DNA from: an uncultured Muribaculaceae bacterium
GTDB taxonomy: Bacteria; Bacteroidota; Bacteroidia; Bacteroidales; Muribaculaceae
Direction: 5' to 3'
DNA length: 64,000 bases
NCBI GenBank assembly: GCA_910579845.1
Contig: CAJTWL010000006.1
Coordinates: 46,842-110,841, forward strand
Both the position numbers and the translations under genes were made by a program. Numbering within the stretch: position 1 is the first letter of the stretch; every line of letters begins with the position of its first letter. The notes beneath the pieces are model-generated. The model was not told the origin of the DNA and made no database searches. It saw only the letters and a program-made list of their open reading frames with translations. Shown in pieces: positions 45,880 to 55,293 of the stretch.

Positions 45880-46125
45880 ATAGACTGACAGAATGAATCT
45901 CCAAACAGCGGAGTTTTTCTTATAAATATTGCAAAAATAATTATTTAGGAGGAAACAGAAATTGAAAAACAACAAAAATTAAAATATGTTTTAAAACATA
46001 AAAATTTCAAGGTACTTTCCGAAGTTCGCGCGTCAGATTTATTGAAAGTCATGTTCTTTTACGATAGTAATAAACAAACATCTATACCAATATCATTGGA
46101 AACTAACCATTAAAAACTCAATTAA

Positions 46126-49100
46126 ATGAACAGACCTAACAGAAAACCATGGTTACTGGCGTTTATATTGACGCTGGTAATTGCAGTTTCGGGCTGGGCT
46201 CAGAATGCGAAAGTGACTGTGTCACTGCAGCCGACATCGCTGAAAAGTCTTTTTGCGGCGATAGAGCGCCAGACCGACTACCGTTTCTCATACGACAGCG
46301 AGATAGGGAAGCGACAGATTCCCACGCGTATAAATAAGTCAGGCGCGGCTGTATCTTCAATTCTTAAGGAAGTGCTTCCCGATATGGGGCTCGAATACTC
46401 CATGCTTTCGGATAAAGTGATAACAGTCTCGAGAAAGAGCGGAAGCAACGCGACCGGTAAAGCGACCGGCAAAGCGATCAAGGTAAGCGGTACTGTAACG
46501 GATGCAAACGGAGAACCCCTTACCGGAGCGACAATCTCAGTGGTCGGCACGCACACGGCATCTGTAGCCGATATCGACGGACGGTTCTCGCTGCAGGCAG
46601 ATCCAGGACAGACACTCAAGGTATCGCTGGTGGGCATGACACCGGTAAAGGTAAAGGTAAAGCAGGGTCAGACAGACTATCCGGTGGTGTTGAGCGGAAG
46701 TGACCGCTCACTCGACGAGGTGGTCGTGATCGGTTACGGTACACTTGAGAAAAAGCAGGTCACTTCATCCATCACATCTATAAAAGGAGAGGATCTTATG
46801 CAAGGTCTCGGCGGAGCTACGATCGCATCGGCGCTTCAGGGTAAGATCGCCGGTATGACACAGACCGGTTCGGCATCTCCGAACAGCAGTGACGGATTCC
46901 AGCTGCGCGGTGTGGCTTCCGTCAACGCCGGAAAGAGTCCGCTGGTTGTTATCGACGGAATTCCCGGAGGAGACATACGTTCACTGAACCAGGAGGATAT
47001 CGAATCGATAGATGTACTTAAGGATGCGTCAGCCGGCGCTATCTACGGTACACGTGCCGCGGCCGGTGTGATTCTTGTAACCACAAAACGTTCGCAGGCA
47101 GGCAAGGTCAGTGTGAGTTACCGCATGGAACTGTCGACAGAGACTCTGCGTAAGAAGCCTAAATTAATGAATGCACAGGAGTATCTGGATAACAATCTGG
47201 GTGAGGATTACGGATACGACACAAACTGGTATGACGCGATGATACGGGATACGCCGTTGTCGAACAGACATGTGGTGACTATCACCGGAGGCTCTGAAAA
47301 CGCGCAGATATATTCCTCTATTTCTTATTCGGAACAGAAAGGTATTCTTGTCGGAGACGGACGCAGGGATTATTCGGGACGTATAAACGCCCAGTTCAAG
47401 ATGTTTGACGGCAGGTTGACCATAAATACCAAACTTCTCGCACGTCAGGCGAACAGAGACAATAGAATCGGCGACTCCCATATGCTGGAGGCTATGCGTA
47501 TGAATCCGACACAGCCTATGATGGATCCCGAGAATCCTGATAAATATAATGTTGAGGGTCCCGGCATGGGATCGCAGTACTGGAATCCGCTTGCGGATGT
47601 AATGAACCGCGATTATGCAGGGCATGACCAATGGCTTACCGGAACAATCGGCTTGAAATATCGTGTATGGGACAATCTTTTCGTCAATGCATCGGCAAAT
47701 ATCGACCGTCGCCAATGGTGGACCAACAACTATTATAATTATGATTCAAGACAGAGCCTGACAGACAACAAGACCGGAAAAGCTTCGCACGGATTCTCGA
47801 TGGGCAACTATCTGAGCTACGAGGCATACGCATCCTACATCAAGGAGTTCGGTTTTGACAACAGAAACAGGATCGACGCTGTTGCCGGATGGTCGTTCTG
47901 GCAGCACAGTGGCGAGAGCTTCAGTATGTCGAACGCCAATTTCCCGGTTGACGGAATAGGTCAATGGGACATGGGTTCGGGAACGGATCTTGTGGCAGGA
48001 CTTGCGTCAATGTCGTCATCCAAGGATACAAGGGAGAGACTGCTGGCTCTTTTCGCACGTGTGAATTATTCATATGACAACAGATATTTACTCACAGCTT
48101 CTGTAAGACGCGAGTCTTCCTCGAAATTCGGACCCAAGCACCGCTGGGGTACATTCTGGGCTGTCAGCGGAGGCTGGCGCATCAGCAACGAGTCGTTTAT
48201 GGAAGGTGCCCGCGAGTGGCTTAGTGACCTTAAAGTCCGCGTGGCATATGGTGTAACGGGAAACAACTCATTTGATTCAGGAAATACGGTAAGACGTTAC
48301 GGTCCCAACTCATACTGGCAGAACACAGACGGCATATGGCAACCCGCGTATGGTCCTATAAACAATGCCAACCCAGACCTTAAATGGGAAGAGAAAGGGG
48401 AGTTCAACGTGGGATTGGATTTCGCGTTCTTCAACAACAGGCTATATGGAAAATTCGATTGGTATAAACGTCGTGTGAAAGATATGCTGTTCAGCGTGGA
48501 CGCTCCGCAGCCACCGAATGTGAATAATAAAATTATGGACAACATAGGCACATTACAGAATACCGGATTTGAAATTGAGATCGGCGGTGTGATAATGCAG
48601 AACCGCAATTTCCAATGGAATTCAGAGATTAGGTTGAGCCATAACGAGACAAAAATAAAGAATCTGTCTACAATAGGTGCAGGTGCCAAACTGGAGGGGC
48701 AGAAATTCCCGACTCCGGGCTCTCCCGGCAACGGCGTACAGCTTACGGACGGAAGCAAGATAGGACAGTTCTGGGTATACAAATTCGCAGGAATCGATGA
48801 AAACGGCAAATTCCTGATTTATGACAAGGAAGGCGAGGTTGTTCCGGCCTCCGCGAATCTCAAGACTGAGAACAGGTATCAGGTGGGCAATGCTCTTCCT
48901 GCAGTAATTGCTTCGTGGGACCATAATTTCCGGTTCAAGGATTTCGATTTCGGACTACAGCTAAGATCATGGATCGATCATGACGTGTACTGTCTGCCTG
49001 AGATGTACAGTGGTATGCGCAACGGATCCGGCTTCAATATGCTTTCAGACCTTTATGAGGGGAACAAGCATATAGACGACAACTATTTCATAACGGATTA

Positions 49101-49362
49101 TTTCATTCATGACGGCACATTCTTCAGTATTGATGCCATCACCGCCGGCTACACGCTTAACCTCAGCAAATGGCAGAAATATATAAAGAAAGCACGTTTT
49201 TATGTGACTGTGCGTGATGTGGCGCGCTTTACCAAATATAAAGGTCTCAATCCGGAAGTGAGCATCAACGGATTGTATCCGGGCTTTGAGACCATTGACA
49301 GCCGCGCTACACTGTATCCGCAGACTACACGCTGGACTTTTGGTATCCAATTAACATTTTAG
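46126..49362 (+). CDS. STN-type SusC TonB-dependent receptor/transporter
   Basis: A 1078-residue outer-membrane protein: signal peptide 1-25, STN domain (about 28-100, VTVSLQPTSLKSLFAAIERQ), CarboxypepD_reg-like domain (about 122-205), plug (about 210-330, VVVIGYGTLEKKQVTSSITS; LRGVASVNAGKSPLVVIDG) and beta-barrel ending in Phe. The STN domain signals to FecR, which marks this as a trans-envelope sensor as well as an importer. Its position beside FecR/sigma supports this. It is followed 22 bases later by susD. Glycan unknown. Confidence 0.94.
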   Translation: MNRPNRKPWLLAFILTLVIAVSGWAQNAKVTVSLQPTSLKSLFAAIERQTDYRFSYDSEIGKRQIPTRINKSGAAVSSILKEVLPDMGLEYSMLSDKVITVSRKSGSNATGKATGKAIKVSGTVTDANGEPLTGATISVVGTHTASVADIDGRFSLQADPGQTLKVSLVGMTPVKVKVKQGQTDYPVVLSGSDRSLDEVVVIGYGTLEKKQVTSSITSIKGEDLMQGLGGATIASALQGKIAGMTQTGSASPNSSDGFQLRGVASVNAGKSPLVVIDGIPGGDIRSLNQEDIESIDVLKDASAGAIYGTRAAAGVILVTTKRSQAGKVSVSYRMELSTETLRKKPKLMNAQEYLDNNLGEDYGYDTNWYDAMIRDTPLSNRHVVTITGGSENAQIYSSISYSEQKGILVGDGRRDYSGRINAQFKMFDGRLTINTKLLARQANRDNRIGDSHMLEAMRMNPTQPMMDPENPDKYNVEGPGMGSQYWNPLADVMNRDYAGHDQWLTGTIGLKYRVWDNLFVNASANIDRRQWWTNNYYNYDSRQSLTDNKTGKASHGFSMGNYLSYEAYASYIKEFGFDNRNRIDAVAGWSFWQHSGESFSMSNANFPVDGIGQWDMGSGTDLVAGLASMSSSKDTRERLLALFARVNYSYDNRYLLTASVRRESSSKFGPKHRWGTFWAVSGGWRISNESFMEGAREWLSDLKVRVAYGVTGNNSFDSGNTVRRYGPNSYWQNTDGIWQPAYGPINNANPDLKWEEKGEFNVGLDFAFFNNRLYGKFDWYKRRVKDMLFSVDAPQPPNVNNKIMDNIGTLQNTGFEIEIGGVIMQNRNFQWNSEIRLSHNETKIKNLSTIGAGAKLEGQKFPTPGSPGNGVQLTDGSKIGQFWVYKFAGIDENGKFLIYDKEGEVVPASANLKTENRYQVGNALPAVIASWDHNFRFKDFDFGLQLRSWIDHDVYCLPEMYSGMRNGSGFNMLSDLYEGNKHIDDNYFITDYFIHDGTFFSIDAITAGYTLNLSKWQKYIKKARFYVTVRDVARFTKYKGLNPEVSINGLYPGFETIDSRATLYPQTTRWTFGIQLTF

Positions 49363-49384
49363 ATTCTTTCAAAAAGAGCAGACA

Positions 49385-51145
49385 ATGAAAATCAAGAATA
49401 TATTATTATTTGCCGGTGTGTCGGTCTGCCTGACCGCATGCGAAATGGACGAGGTGTACTATTCCACTGTTACGCCGGAAACATTTTTTACCAACAAGCA
49501 GAATATCGAAGCGGTCGTGGGTCGGCCTTTCGTACATTGGAAAGCATATATAGGTGCGAACACCTGGTATCCCCAGGAGTATACAACGGATGAGATGATA
49601 TGTCCCGCACGCACCACAAACGACTGGTATAATAACGGGCGGTTCATCCGTCTGCATCACCATACGATGATGCCATCCGACGATGATGCCTCCAAGATAT
49701 ACAAGGAGACTATGCAGGGTGTGGCGCGCTGTCTGGCGGCAATAGACGATCTCAGTGGAGTGGATTACAGGGCGTGCGGCGTGACCGAGGCAGAGATGAA
49801 CGGTTATATCGGTCAGATGAATGCGCTTATGGGATACTTCTATATGCGCGCTCTGGATTTCTATGGAGGTGTGCCGATATACAATTCTCCTAACGAGGAG
49901 CTCAAGCCCCGTGCGACAGCGAAGGAAACATTCCTGCACGCTGAGACTCTGTTGAAGAAAGCTGTTCAGGATTGCCCTGTAAAGGCAGGTCTGGGTGCTA
50001 CCGAGTCGGGCTTCATATCCAAGGGTGCCGCCGCCATGCTTCTGGCGCAACTGTACTTCAATGCCGAGGCTTTCATAGGCGAGGCTCATTACACGGACGC
50101 GGCGAAGCTCTGTCAGGATATTCTGGATGGCTTATACGGTCCGTATAAGCTGGGGGATACCTGGAATGATGTCTTTGGCTTCGATAATGTGAATTCTCCG
50201 GAAATGATGTGGTGTTGTCCATCCTCATTGAATTATCTTAAAATTGACTGGTATTTCACGCATTGCATGCCGTATTGGGCGAATGAGTATTTCGGGGTTG
50301 TCACAGAGAGGGGACGCGCCAACAATGGAGGATGTCTCACCCCATCCAGAAATCCGAAGGATGAACTGTACATGACTGTAAATCCGGAGATAAAGCTCGG
50401 TTCTCCATATGAGAAATTCGAGGATTCGGATTTGCGTAAGAAACCATATCGTTATCTGGGAAACAAGCAATTTGAGGGTATGTTCCTTGTGGGGGATCTT
50501 ATAAATCCAAATGATCCCACACGATTCGCAAAATATTACCGCACATATAAGAAAAACAAGATTGTGCATCTCAATGACCACATAGCGCCTTATTCCCAAC
50601 TTAAGAGTTATGATCCCAAGAAAGGGAAGTACAATTCACTTGACGAGCTTCCTTCGCATATGGACAAGTGTGCCGAAGAGGATGACGGAATACGTCTTGT
50701 GAAACAGCCCGTTCCTATGGAGGATGAGTATACTTTGCTTTATTCGTCGGCATGGCCGGCAATCCGCTATGCGGAGGTATACTATACGCTGGCGGAATGC
50801 AAATTGAGAGCCGGCGATAAGAAAGGCGCGGCAGATCTGATAAACACTGTGCGCAAGCGCAATTTCCTGAATCACAACGATCCGAATCCTGCAACGGTGC
50901 AGAATCTCGATATGTACAGGATGGCTGACGAGTGGATGATAGAGTTTCTTGGAGAGGGTCGCAGGCGTACTGATCTGATACGTATGGGATATTATGTAAC
51001 AGAGAAATGGTGGGATCATGAACCCAGCAATGACAAGAACAAGAATCGCTTCCCCATCGGGGATACGGTATTGGGATCCAATGCGCTTCTGAAGCAGAAT
51101 CCCGGATATGCTTCGGAGAATGTATTGTCTCCCGAAGAGATGTAG
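49385..51145 (+). CDS. SusD-like surface nutrient-binding lipoprotein
   Basis: A 586-residue RagB/SusD lipoprotein (lipobox CLTAC, Cys19), with an N-terminal TPR-like region and a C-terminal SusD domain containing DEWMIEFLGEGRRRTDLIRM near 518-537. It is the partner of the STN-type SusC. It ends just before a strong hairpin, after which a new promoter starts the oxidoreductase operon. Confidence 0.92.
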   Translation: MKIKNILLFAGVSVCLTACEMDEVYYSTVTPETFFTNKQNIEAVVGRPFVHWKAYIGANTWYPQEYTTDEMICPARTTNDWYNNGRFIRLHHHTMMPSDDDASKIYKETMQGVARCLAAIDDLSGVDYRACGVTEAEMNGYIGQMNALMGYFYMRALDFYGGVPIYNSPNEELKPRATAKETFLHAETLLKKAVQDCPVKAGLGATESGFISKGAAAMLLAQLYFNAEAFIGEAHYTDAAKLCQDILDGLYGPYKLGDTWNDVFGFDNVNSPEMMWCCPSSLNYLKIDWYFTHCMPYWANEYFGVVTERGRANNGGCLTPSRNPKDELYMTVNPEIKLGSPYEKFEDSDLRKKPYRYLGNKQFEGMFLVGDLINPNDPTRFAKYYRTYKKNKIVHLNDHIAPYSQLKSYDPKKGKYNSLDELPSHMDKCAEEDDGIRLVKQPVPMEDEYTLLYSSAWPAIRYAEVYYTLAECKLRAGDKKGAADLINTVRKRNFLNHNDPNPATVQNLDMYRMADEWMIEFLGEGRRRTDLIRMGYYVTEKWWDHEPSNDKNKNRFPIGDTVLGSNALLKQNPGYASENVLSPEEM

Positions 51146-51165
51146 GTGGTTTTAAGTTAGGTTTT

Positions 51166-51210
51166 TTATATGGGGAGGCCGGTCCTTGTTCCGAATGCCT
51201 CCTCATATAA
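51166..51210. repeat. Strong hairpin after susD
   Basis: TTATATGGGGAGGC (51166-51179) pairs with GCCTCCTCATATAA (51197-51210), one G-T wobble, with an inner CGG/CCG pair in the loop. There is no T-run on the plus-strand side, so it looks more like an mRNA-stabilising or processing hairpin than a terminator, though it may act as one. Confidence 0.6.
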
Positions 51211-51318
51211 TATGTTGGAGAAAAAACCGTCAGGTTTCTCCCTCTTCGACCCGCGGAAACATCTCAAAATCCTCAGAAAATAAATTTAAACAATTTATTA
51301 GATAGCCTTTTCTTTAGG

Positions 51319-51349
51319 TTGCAAGAATAATAAAAAATTAGTAACTTCA
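51319..51349 (+). promoter_or_regulatory. Promoter of the oxidoreductase/Tat operon
   Basis: TTGC (51319-51322), 19 bases and TAACTTCA (51342-51349). The stretch AATAATAAAAAATTAGTAAC with the following TTCACATATAC is nearly the same as the promoter region before the aminotransferase gene (61301-61335). One mismatch to the -7 consensus. Confidence 0.55.
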
Positions 51350-51381
51350 CATATACAACATACTGTAATGACACGATTGAA

Positions 51382-52470
51382 ATGAGACGATTGAAAATTG
51401 GTATGATTGGCTTCGGACGCATGGGCGGTCTCCATTTGAGGGAATTGTTGAAAAATGACAAATGGGAGGTGTCCTACATCTGCGATATATCGCAGGAATG
51501 CAGGGAGGATGCCGCCAGACTTGCTCCGGATGCCAGAATTGTATCTGATGCGACAATAATTTTTGAAGATCCTGAAGTCGATGCCGTGGGTCTGTATGCT
51601 TTGGCCGATTCCCGACTTGACCAGATTGGAAGAGCCGTGAGATATGGCAAGCACATCATAGCTGAGAAACCCGTTTCCGATACAATCGAAAACGAGTGGG
51701 AGGCGGTGAGGCTTGCAGAGACCCCCAATATCCTTTCCACAGTTAACCTCTATCTGAGGAACTCATGGTATCATAAGGAGATCCGGGATTTTGTCAGATC
51801 CGGTGAGATAGGGGACCTTGCCATAATCAGGGTGTGTCATCTCACGCCGGGACTTGCTCCGGGAGAAGGACACGAGTATGAAGGACCATCGTTTCATGAT
51901 TGCGGAATGCATTATGTGGACATAGCCCGGTGGTATGCCGGCTCTGAATATAAAACGATGCATTCGCAGGGTGTGCGTATGTGGAGTTATAAAGATCCAT
52001 GGTTCCTGCAGGCACATGGAACTTTTGAGAACGGTGTCGTATTCGATATCACTCAGGGACATGTGTACGGTCAGCTTTCAAAGAACCAGACGCACAATAC
52101 CTATATAGACATAATAGGTACAAAGGGGATAGCCCGCATGCATCATGATTTTAAGACGGCTTATGTGGATCTGCACGGTGTAAACGAGACGCTCCATATC
52201 GAGCGACCTTATGGGGAGAAAAACATTGACGTGCTAATAGACAGGTTTGCAGATTCCATTGTCGCCGGACGACTGTCTGCCGATCTGCCGACATTCCGGG
52301 ATGCCGCGATAGCTTCCGAATTTGCCTGGAAGTGCCTGAGGAATTCGGCGGCAAACGGTGAGCCAAAGATAGGCACACTTGAAGAGCTGGATTTAATCCA
52401 TGAGCGTAGAAGGAATATGAAAAACGGATACGGTCTGCTCCATCAGCGAAAAGAGAATCTGGAAAATTGA
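51382..52470 (+). CDS. Gfo/Idh/MocA-family oxidoreductase, cytosolic
   Basis: A 362-residue NAD(P)-dependent sugar oxidoreductase. Rossmann motif IGMIGFGRMGGLH at 6-18, EKPV near 94-97 with the catalytic Lys, and a C-terminal sugar-binding beta-sheet domain. No signal peptide, so it works in the cytoplasm. Family members act on inositols, aldohexoses or 3-keto sugars. Placed at the head of an operon with TatA, a Tat-exported paralogue, a DUF1080 protein and TatC, it may reduce imported 3-keto sugars back to normal sugars (inference). Its start ATG is 32 bases after the -7 box. Confidence 0.88.
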   Translation: MRRLKIGMIGFGRMGGLHLRELLKNDKWEVSYICDISQECREDAARLAPDARIVSDATIIFEDPEVDAVGLYALADSRLDQIGRAVRYGKHIIAEKPVSDTIENEWEAVRLAETPNILSTVNLYLRNSWYHKEIRDFVRSGEIGDLAIIRVCHLTPGLAPGEGHEYEGPSFHDCGMHYVDIARWYAGSEYKTMHSQGVRMWSYKDPWFLQAHGTFENGVVFDITQGHVYGQLSKNQTHNTYIDIIGTKGIARMHHDFKTAYVDLHGVNETLHIERPYGEKNIDVLIDRFADSIVAGRLSADLPTFRDAAIASEFAWKCLRNSAANGEPKIGTLEELDLIHERRRNMKNGYGLLHQRKENLEN

Positions 52471-52526
52471 TACAGAGACAAAGCGTCTCGACTTGATATA
52501 TACAAACACACTCTAAAACTAACAAA

Positions 52527-52721
52527 ATGAATCAACTGCTATTTATCGGGAATCTGGGTGCAAGTGAGATTATCATCATTGCCCTTATAGTACTATTACT
52601 GTTTGGAGGGAAGAAAATTCCTGAGTTAATGAAAGGACTTGGCAAGGGAGTAAGAAGTTTCAAAGAAGGAATGAGCAATATAGAGAAAGAGATTGACAAT
52701 CCTTCCGGCTCAAAAGAATAA
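52527..52721 (+). CDS. tatA: Twin-arginine translocase subunit TatA/E
   Basis: A 64-residue protein with one N-terminal membrane helix (about 12-26), the conserved FGGKKIPEL hinge with the FG pair at residues 26-27, an amphipathic helix (30-46) and a charged tail. It is the pore-forming subunit of the Tat system, which moves folded proteins over the inner membrane. It lies just before a gene for a protein with a twin-arginine signal; tatC is 2.6 kb further on. No tatB is seen, as is usual in minimal Tat systems. Confidence 0.93.
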   Translation: MNQLLFIGNLGASEIIIIALIVLLLFGGKKIPELMKGLGKGVRSFKEGMSNIEKEIDNPSGSKE

Positions 52722-52751
52722 TTAAATAAAATTCCATAATACAAGAAGATA

Positions 52752-54227
52752 ATGGGAAGTGAAATGACAAGACGCAGTTTCCTTAAGAGAGGGGCTGCAG
52801 CGGCATTGGCCCTGACGGTTGTTCCGAACACGGTGTTAGGAAAGGCTGCCGGACACACGGCGCCAAGTGATAAACTCAATATTCTGGGCGTAGGAATCGG
52901 CGGACGCGGAGCATCCGTGTTGAAAGGTCTGGAGAGTCAGAACCTTATCGGTCTGGCTGATGTGGACTGGAAATATGCGGAACATATTTTCAAGAAATAT
53001 CCCAATGCCAAAAGGTATAAGGATTATCGCAAGATGTATGACGAGATGCTTAAGTCGGCTGATGCCGTTATGTGTGCTACAGCTGACCACACGCACGCTA
53101 TAATATGCGCGGATGCCATGACGGCAGGAAAGCATGTATATTGCGAGAAACCGCTGACTCATTCCGTATATGAGTCGCGTCTGCTCACAAATCTTGCAAA
53201 AGAGAATAAAGTCGCCACTCAGATGGGCAATCAAGGGGCATCCGAAAAGGGTGTGCGTCAGATATGCGACTGGATCTGGAATGGAGAGATAGGCGAGGTT
53301 ACCAAGGTCGAGGCGTTTACTGACCGTCCGATCTGGCCGCAGGGGCTGATGAGACCGGAGAAGGAGGAGCGTGTACCTTCGACCCTTGACTGGGACACAT
53401 TTATCGGACCGGCACCTATGCGTCCATACAATTCAATCTATACTCCCTGGAATTTCCGCGGATGGTGGGATTTCGGAACAGGAGCGTTGGGAGATATGGC
53501 CTGTCATATTCTTCATCCTGTATTCAAGGGACTGAAACTGGGATATCCCAACAAGGTCGAGGGTAGTTCCACATTGTTGTTGAGCGAATCCTGTCCTCAG
53601 GCACAGCGTGTGAAATACACTTTCCCTGCGAGAGACAACATGCCCAAGGTAGCAATGCCGGAGGTTGAGGTATATTGGTATGATGGCGGTCTGATGCCTG
53701 AGCGTCCCGCAGGTCTGCCTGCCGGAGTGAATCTAAACAAGAAAGGTGGTGGTGTCATTTTCTACGGAACAAAAGATATATTGATTTGTGGCTGTTACGG
53801 CAGAGATCCGTATCTTGTGTCAGGAAGAAATCCCAAAGTGCCCTCCATGTGCCGTGAAATCAACGAATCGCATCAGATGGACTGGGTAAGGGCATGTAAA
53901 GAGAGTCCTGAGTACAGAGTTCCGTCCGCTTCGGACTTCAGTGAGGCCGGACCGTTCAACGAGATGGTAGTGATGGGTGTGAATGCGGTTCGTCTGCAGG
54001 GACTCAATCAGGTGCTCGAATGGGATGGAAAGGCTATGGAATTTACCAACATACCTGAAAATGCAGAGATCAAATCTGTCATAAAAGACGGATTTACTAT
54101 CCGTAACGGTCATCCGTCATTCAAGAAAACATATACAGATCCGGTCAACGCCCGCCAGTTCGCACAGGAACTTGTCAAACACAACTACCGTCAGGGATGG
54201 GCTTTGCCGGCAATGCCTAAAGTGTGA
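52752..54227 (+). CDS. Tat-exported Gfo/Idh/MocA-family oxidoreductase
   Basis: A 491-residue protein with a textbook Tat signal: TRRSFLKRG at 6-14, then a hydrophobic stretch (AAAALALTVVPN) and cleavage near residue 30. The mature part has a Rossmann motif LGVGIGGRGAS near 45, the CEKPLTH block near 135 and a C-terminal Gfo/Idh/MocA domain with NESHQMDWVRACK near 374. Such enzymes hold NAD(P) tightly, which explains export in folded form by Tat, as known for glucose-fructose oxidoreductase. Likely periplasmic oxidation of sugars to 3-keto forms (inference). Met1 or Met5 could be the start. Confidence 0.9.
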   Translation: MGSEMTRRSFLKRGAAAALALTVVPNTVLGKAAGHTAPSDKLNILGVGIGGRGASVLKGLESQNLIGLADVDWKYAEHIFKKYPNAKRYKDYRKMYDEMLKSADAVMCATADHTHAIICADAMTAGKHVYCEKPLTHSVYESRLLTNLAKENKVATQMGNQGASEKGVRQICDWIWNGEIGEVTKVEAFTDRPIWPQGLMRPEKEERVPSTLDWDTFIGPAPMRPYNSIYTPWNFRGWWDFGTGALGDMACHILHPVFKGLKLGYPNKVEGSSTLLLSESCPQAQRVKYTFPARDNMPKVAMPEVEVYWYDGGLMPERPAGLPAGVNLNKKGGGVIFYGTKDILICGCYGRDPYLVSGRNPKVPSMCREINESHQMDWVRACKESPEYRVPSASDFSEAGPFNEMVVMGVNAVRLQGLNQVLEWDGKAMEFTNIPENAEIKSVIKDGFTIRNGHPSFKKTYTDPVNARQFAQELVKHNYRQGWALPAMPKV

Positions 54228-54306
54228 CGGAGTCCTGATTCAGACGGTTTATAATGTGTATAAGTATTCAAATTAAAACGAATAATAAACAAAAATAAAC
54301 ATAATC

Positions 54307-55161
54307 ATGAAGAAAACAGTATTAATCTCATGTATGGCGCTTTGCATGGCAGGAATGACTGTAAATGCAATCGCTGCTCCTAAAGACAATGAAAAGTCGG
54401 ATTCAAAGCTGGTATACAATGTTCTGGATAAGAAACAGGTGGATCTGAACTCGTTTCCCAAAGACAAGGACGGGTATTATGTAATCTTCAACGGCAAAGA
54501 CATGAGGGGATTCCGTGGATACGGACGCGATACCATTCCCCAGCGCTGGACAATTGAAGACGGTTGTATCAAATTCAATGGCACCGGTGGCGGAGAGGCT
54601 CAGAAGGTTACAGGCGGAGACTTGATATTCAGTAAGAAACTCAAAAATTTTGAGATTGAACTTGAATGGAAAATTTCCAAAGGCGGCAATTCCGGTATCT
54701 TCTATCTGGGTCAGGAAGTCGAGGCTCCCAATAAGAAAGGCGAGATGAAGATGCAGCCTATCTATATTTCTTGTCCCGAATATCAGGTGCTTGACAATGC
54801 GAACCATCCCGATGCAAAACTTGGTGTAGACGGTAACCGCCAGTCAGCGTCTCTTTATGACATGATTCCTGCTGTGCCTCAGAATCAGAAACCGTATGGA
54901 GAGTGGAATAAGGCCAAAATCACGGTTTATAAAGGCACAGTAATACACAGCCAGAACGGCAAGAACGTTGTTGAATACCATCTGTGGACTCCGGAATGGA
55001 CAGAGATGCTTGAGGACAGCAAGTTCAGTTCTAAGAAACGTCCATTGGCATTCGAGCTGCTCAATAACTGCGGAGGCGAGAACCACGAGGGTTATTTCGG
55101 TCTTCAGGATCATGGTGACGACGTATGGTATCGCAATATCCGCATAAAGGTTCTCGACTGA
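54307..55161 (+). CDS. DUF1080 protein (3-keto-disaccharide hydrolase family), secreted
   Basis: A 284-residue protein with a Sec-type signal peptide (1-23, ending AIAA) and a concanavalin-like jelly-roll domain of the PF06439/DUF1080 family: FNGKDMRGFRGYG near 63-75, GGDLIFSKKLKNFEIELEW near 98-116, NSGIFYL near 124, and a closing GYFGLQDHGDDVWYRNIRIK. Family members act on 3-keto glycosides, splitting bonds made labile by a 3-oxidation. Placed directly after the exported oxidoreductase, it is the natural second step. Enzyme class is well supported by family; substrate is unknown. Confidence 0.85.
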   Translation: MKKTVLISCMALCMAGMTVNAIAAPKDNEKSDSKLVYNVLDKKQVDLNSFPKDKDGYYVIFNGKDMRGFRGYGRDTIPQRWTIEDGCIKFNGTGGGEAQKVTGGDLIFSKKLKNFEIELEWKISKGGNSGIFYLGQEVEAPNKKGEMKMQPIYISCPEYQVLDNANHPDAKLGVDGNRQSASLYDMIPAVPQNQKPYGEWNKAKITVYKGTVIHSQNGKNVVEYHLWTPEWTEMLEDSKFSSKKRPLAFELLNNCGGENHEGYFGLQDHGDDVWYRNIRIKVLD

Positions 55162-55223
55162 TTTAAAGTATCTTATCTGATAGATGAGCAAACTGTTCAA
55201 ACAGCAGTTTATATGATTTGTAT

Positions 55224-55258
55224 ATCGGCTTCCGGAGAGTTCACCCTCCGGAGCCGAT
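55224..55258. repeat. Strong hairpin before tatC
   Basis: ATCGGCTTCCGGAG (55224-55237) pairs with CTCCGGAGCCGAT (55246-55258) over 13 bp with one bulged T. No T-run follows, so it may regulate or protect the tatC mRNA segment, or partly end transcription so that less TatC than substrate is made. Confidence 0.6.
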
Positions 55259-55293
55259 GTATATTAATATGAAGTAAGAAGCTTCAATAATCT

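Noticed and set aside
45880..45975. Longer N-terminus of the sigma factor
   Set aside because: The extra 32 residues are Phe-, Tyr- and Asn-rich and overlap the likely -7 box; ECF sigma factors start close to MEEKEEAKL-type helices.
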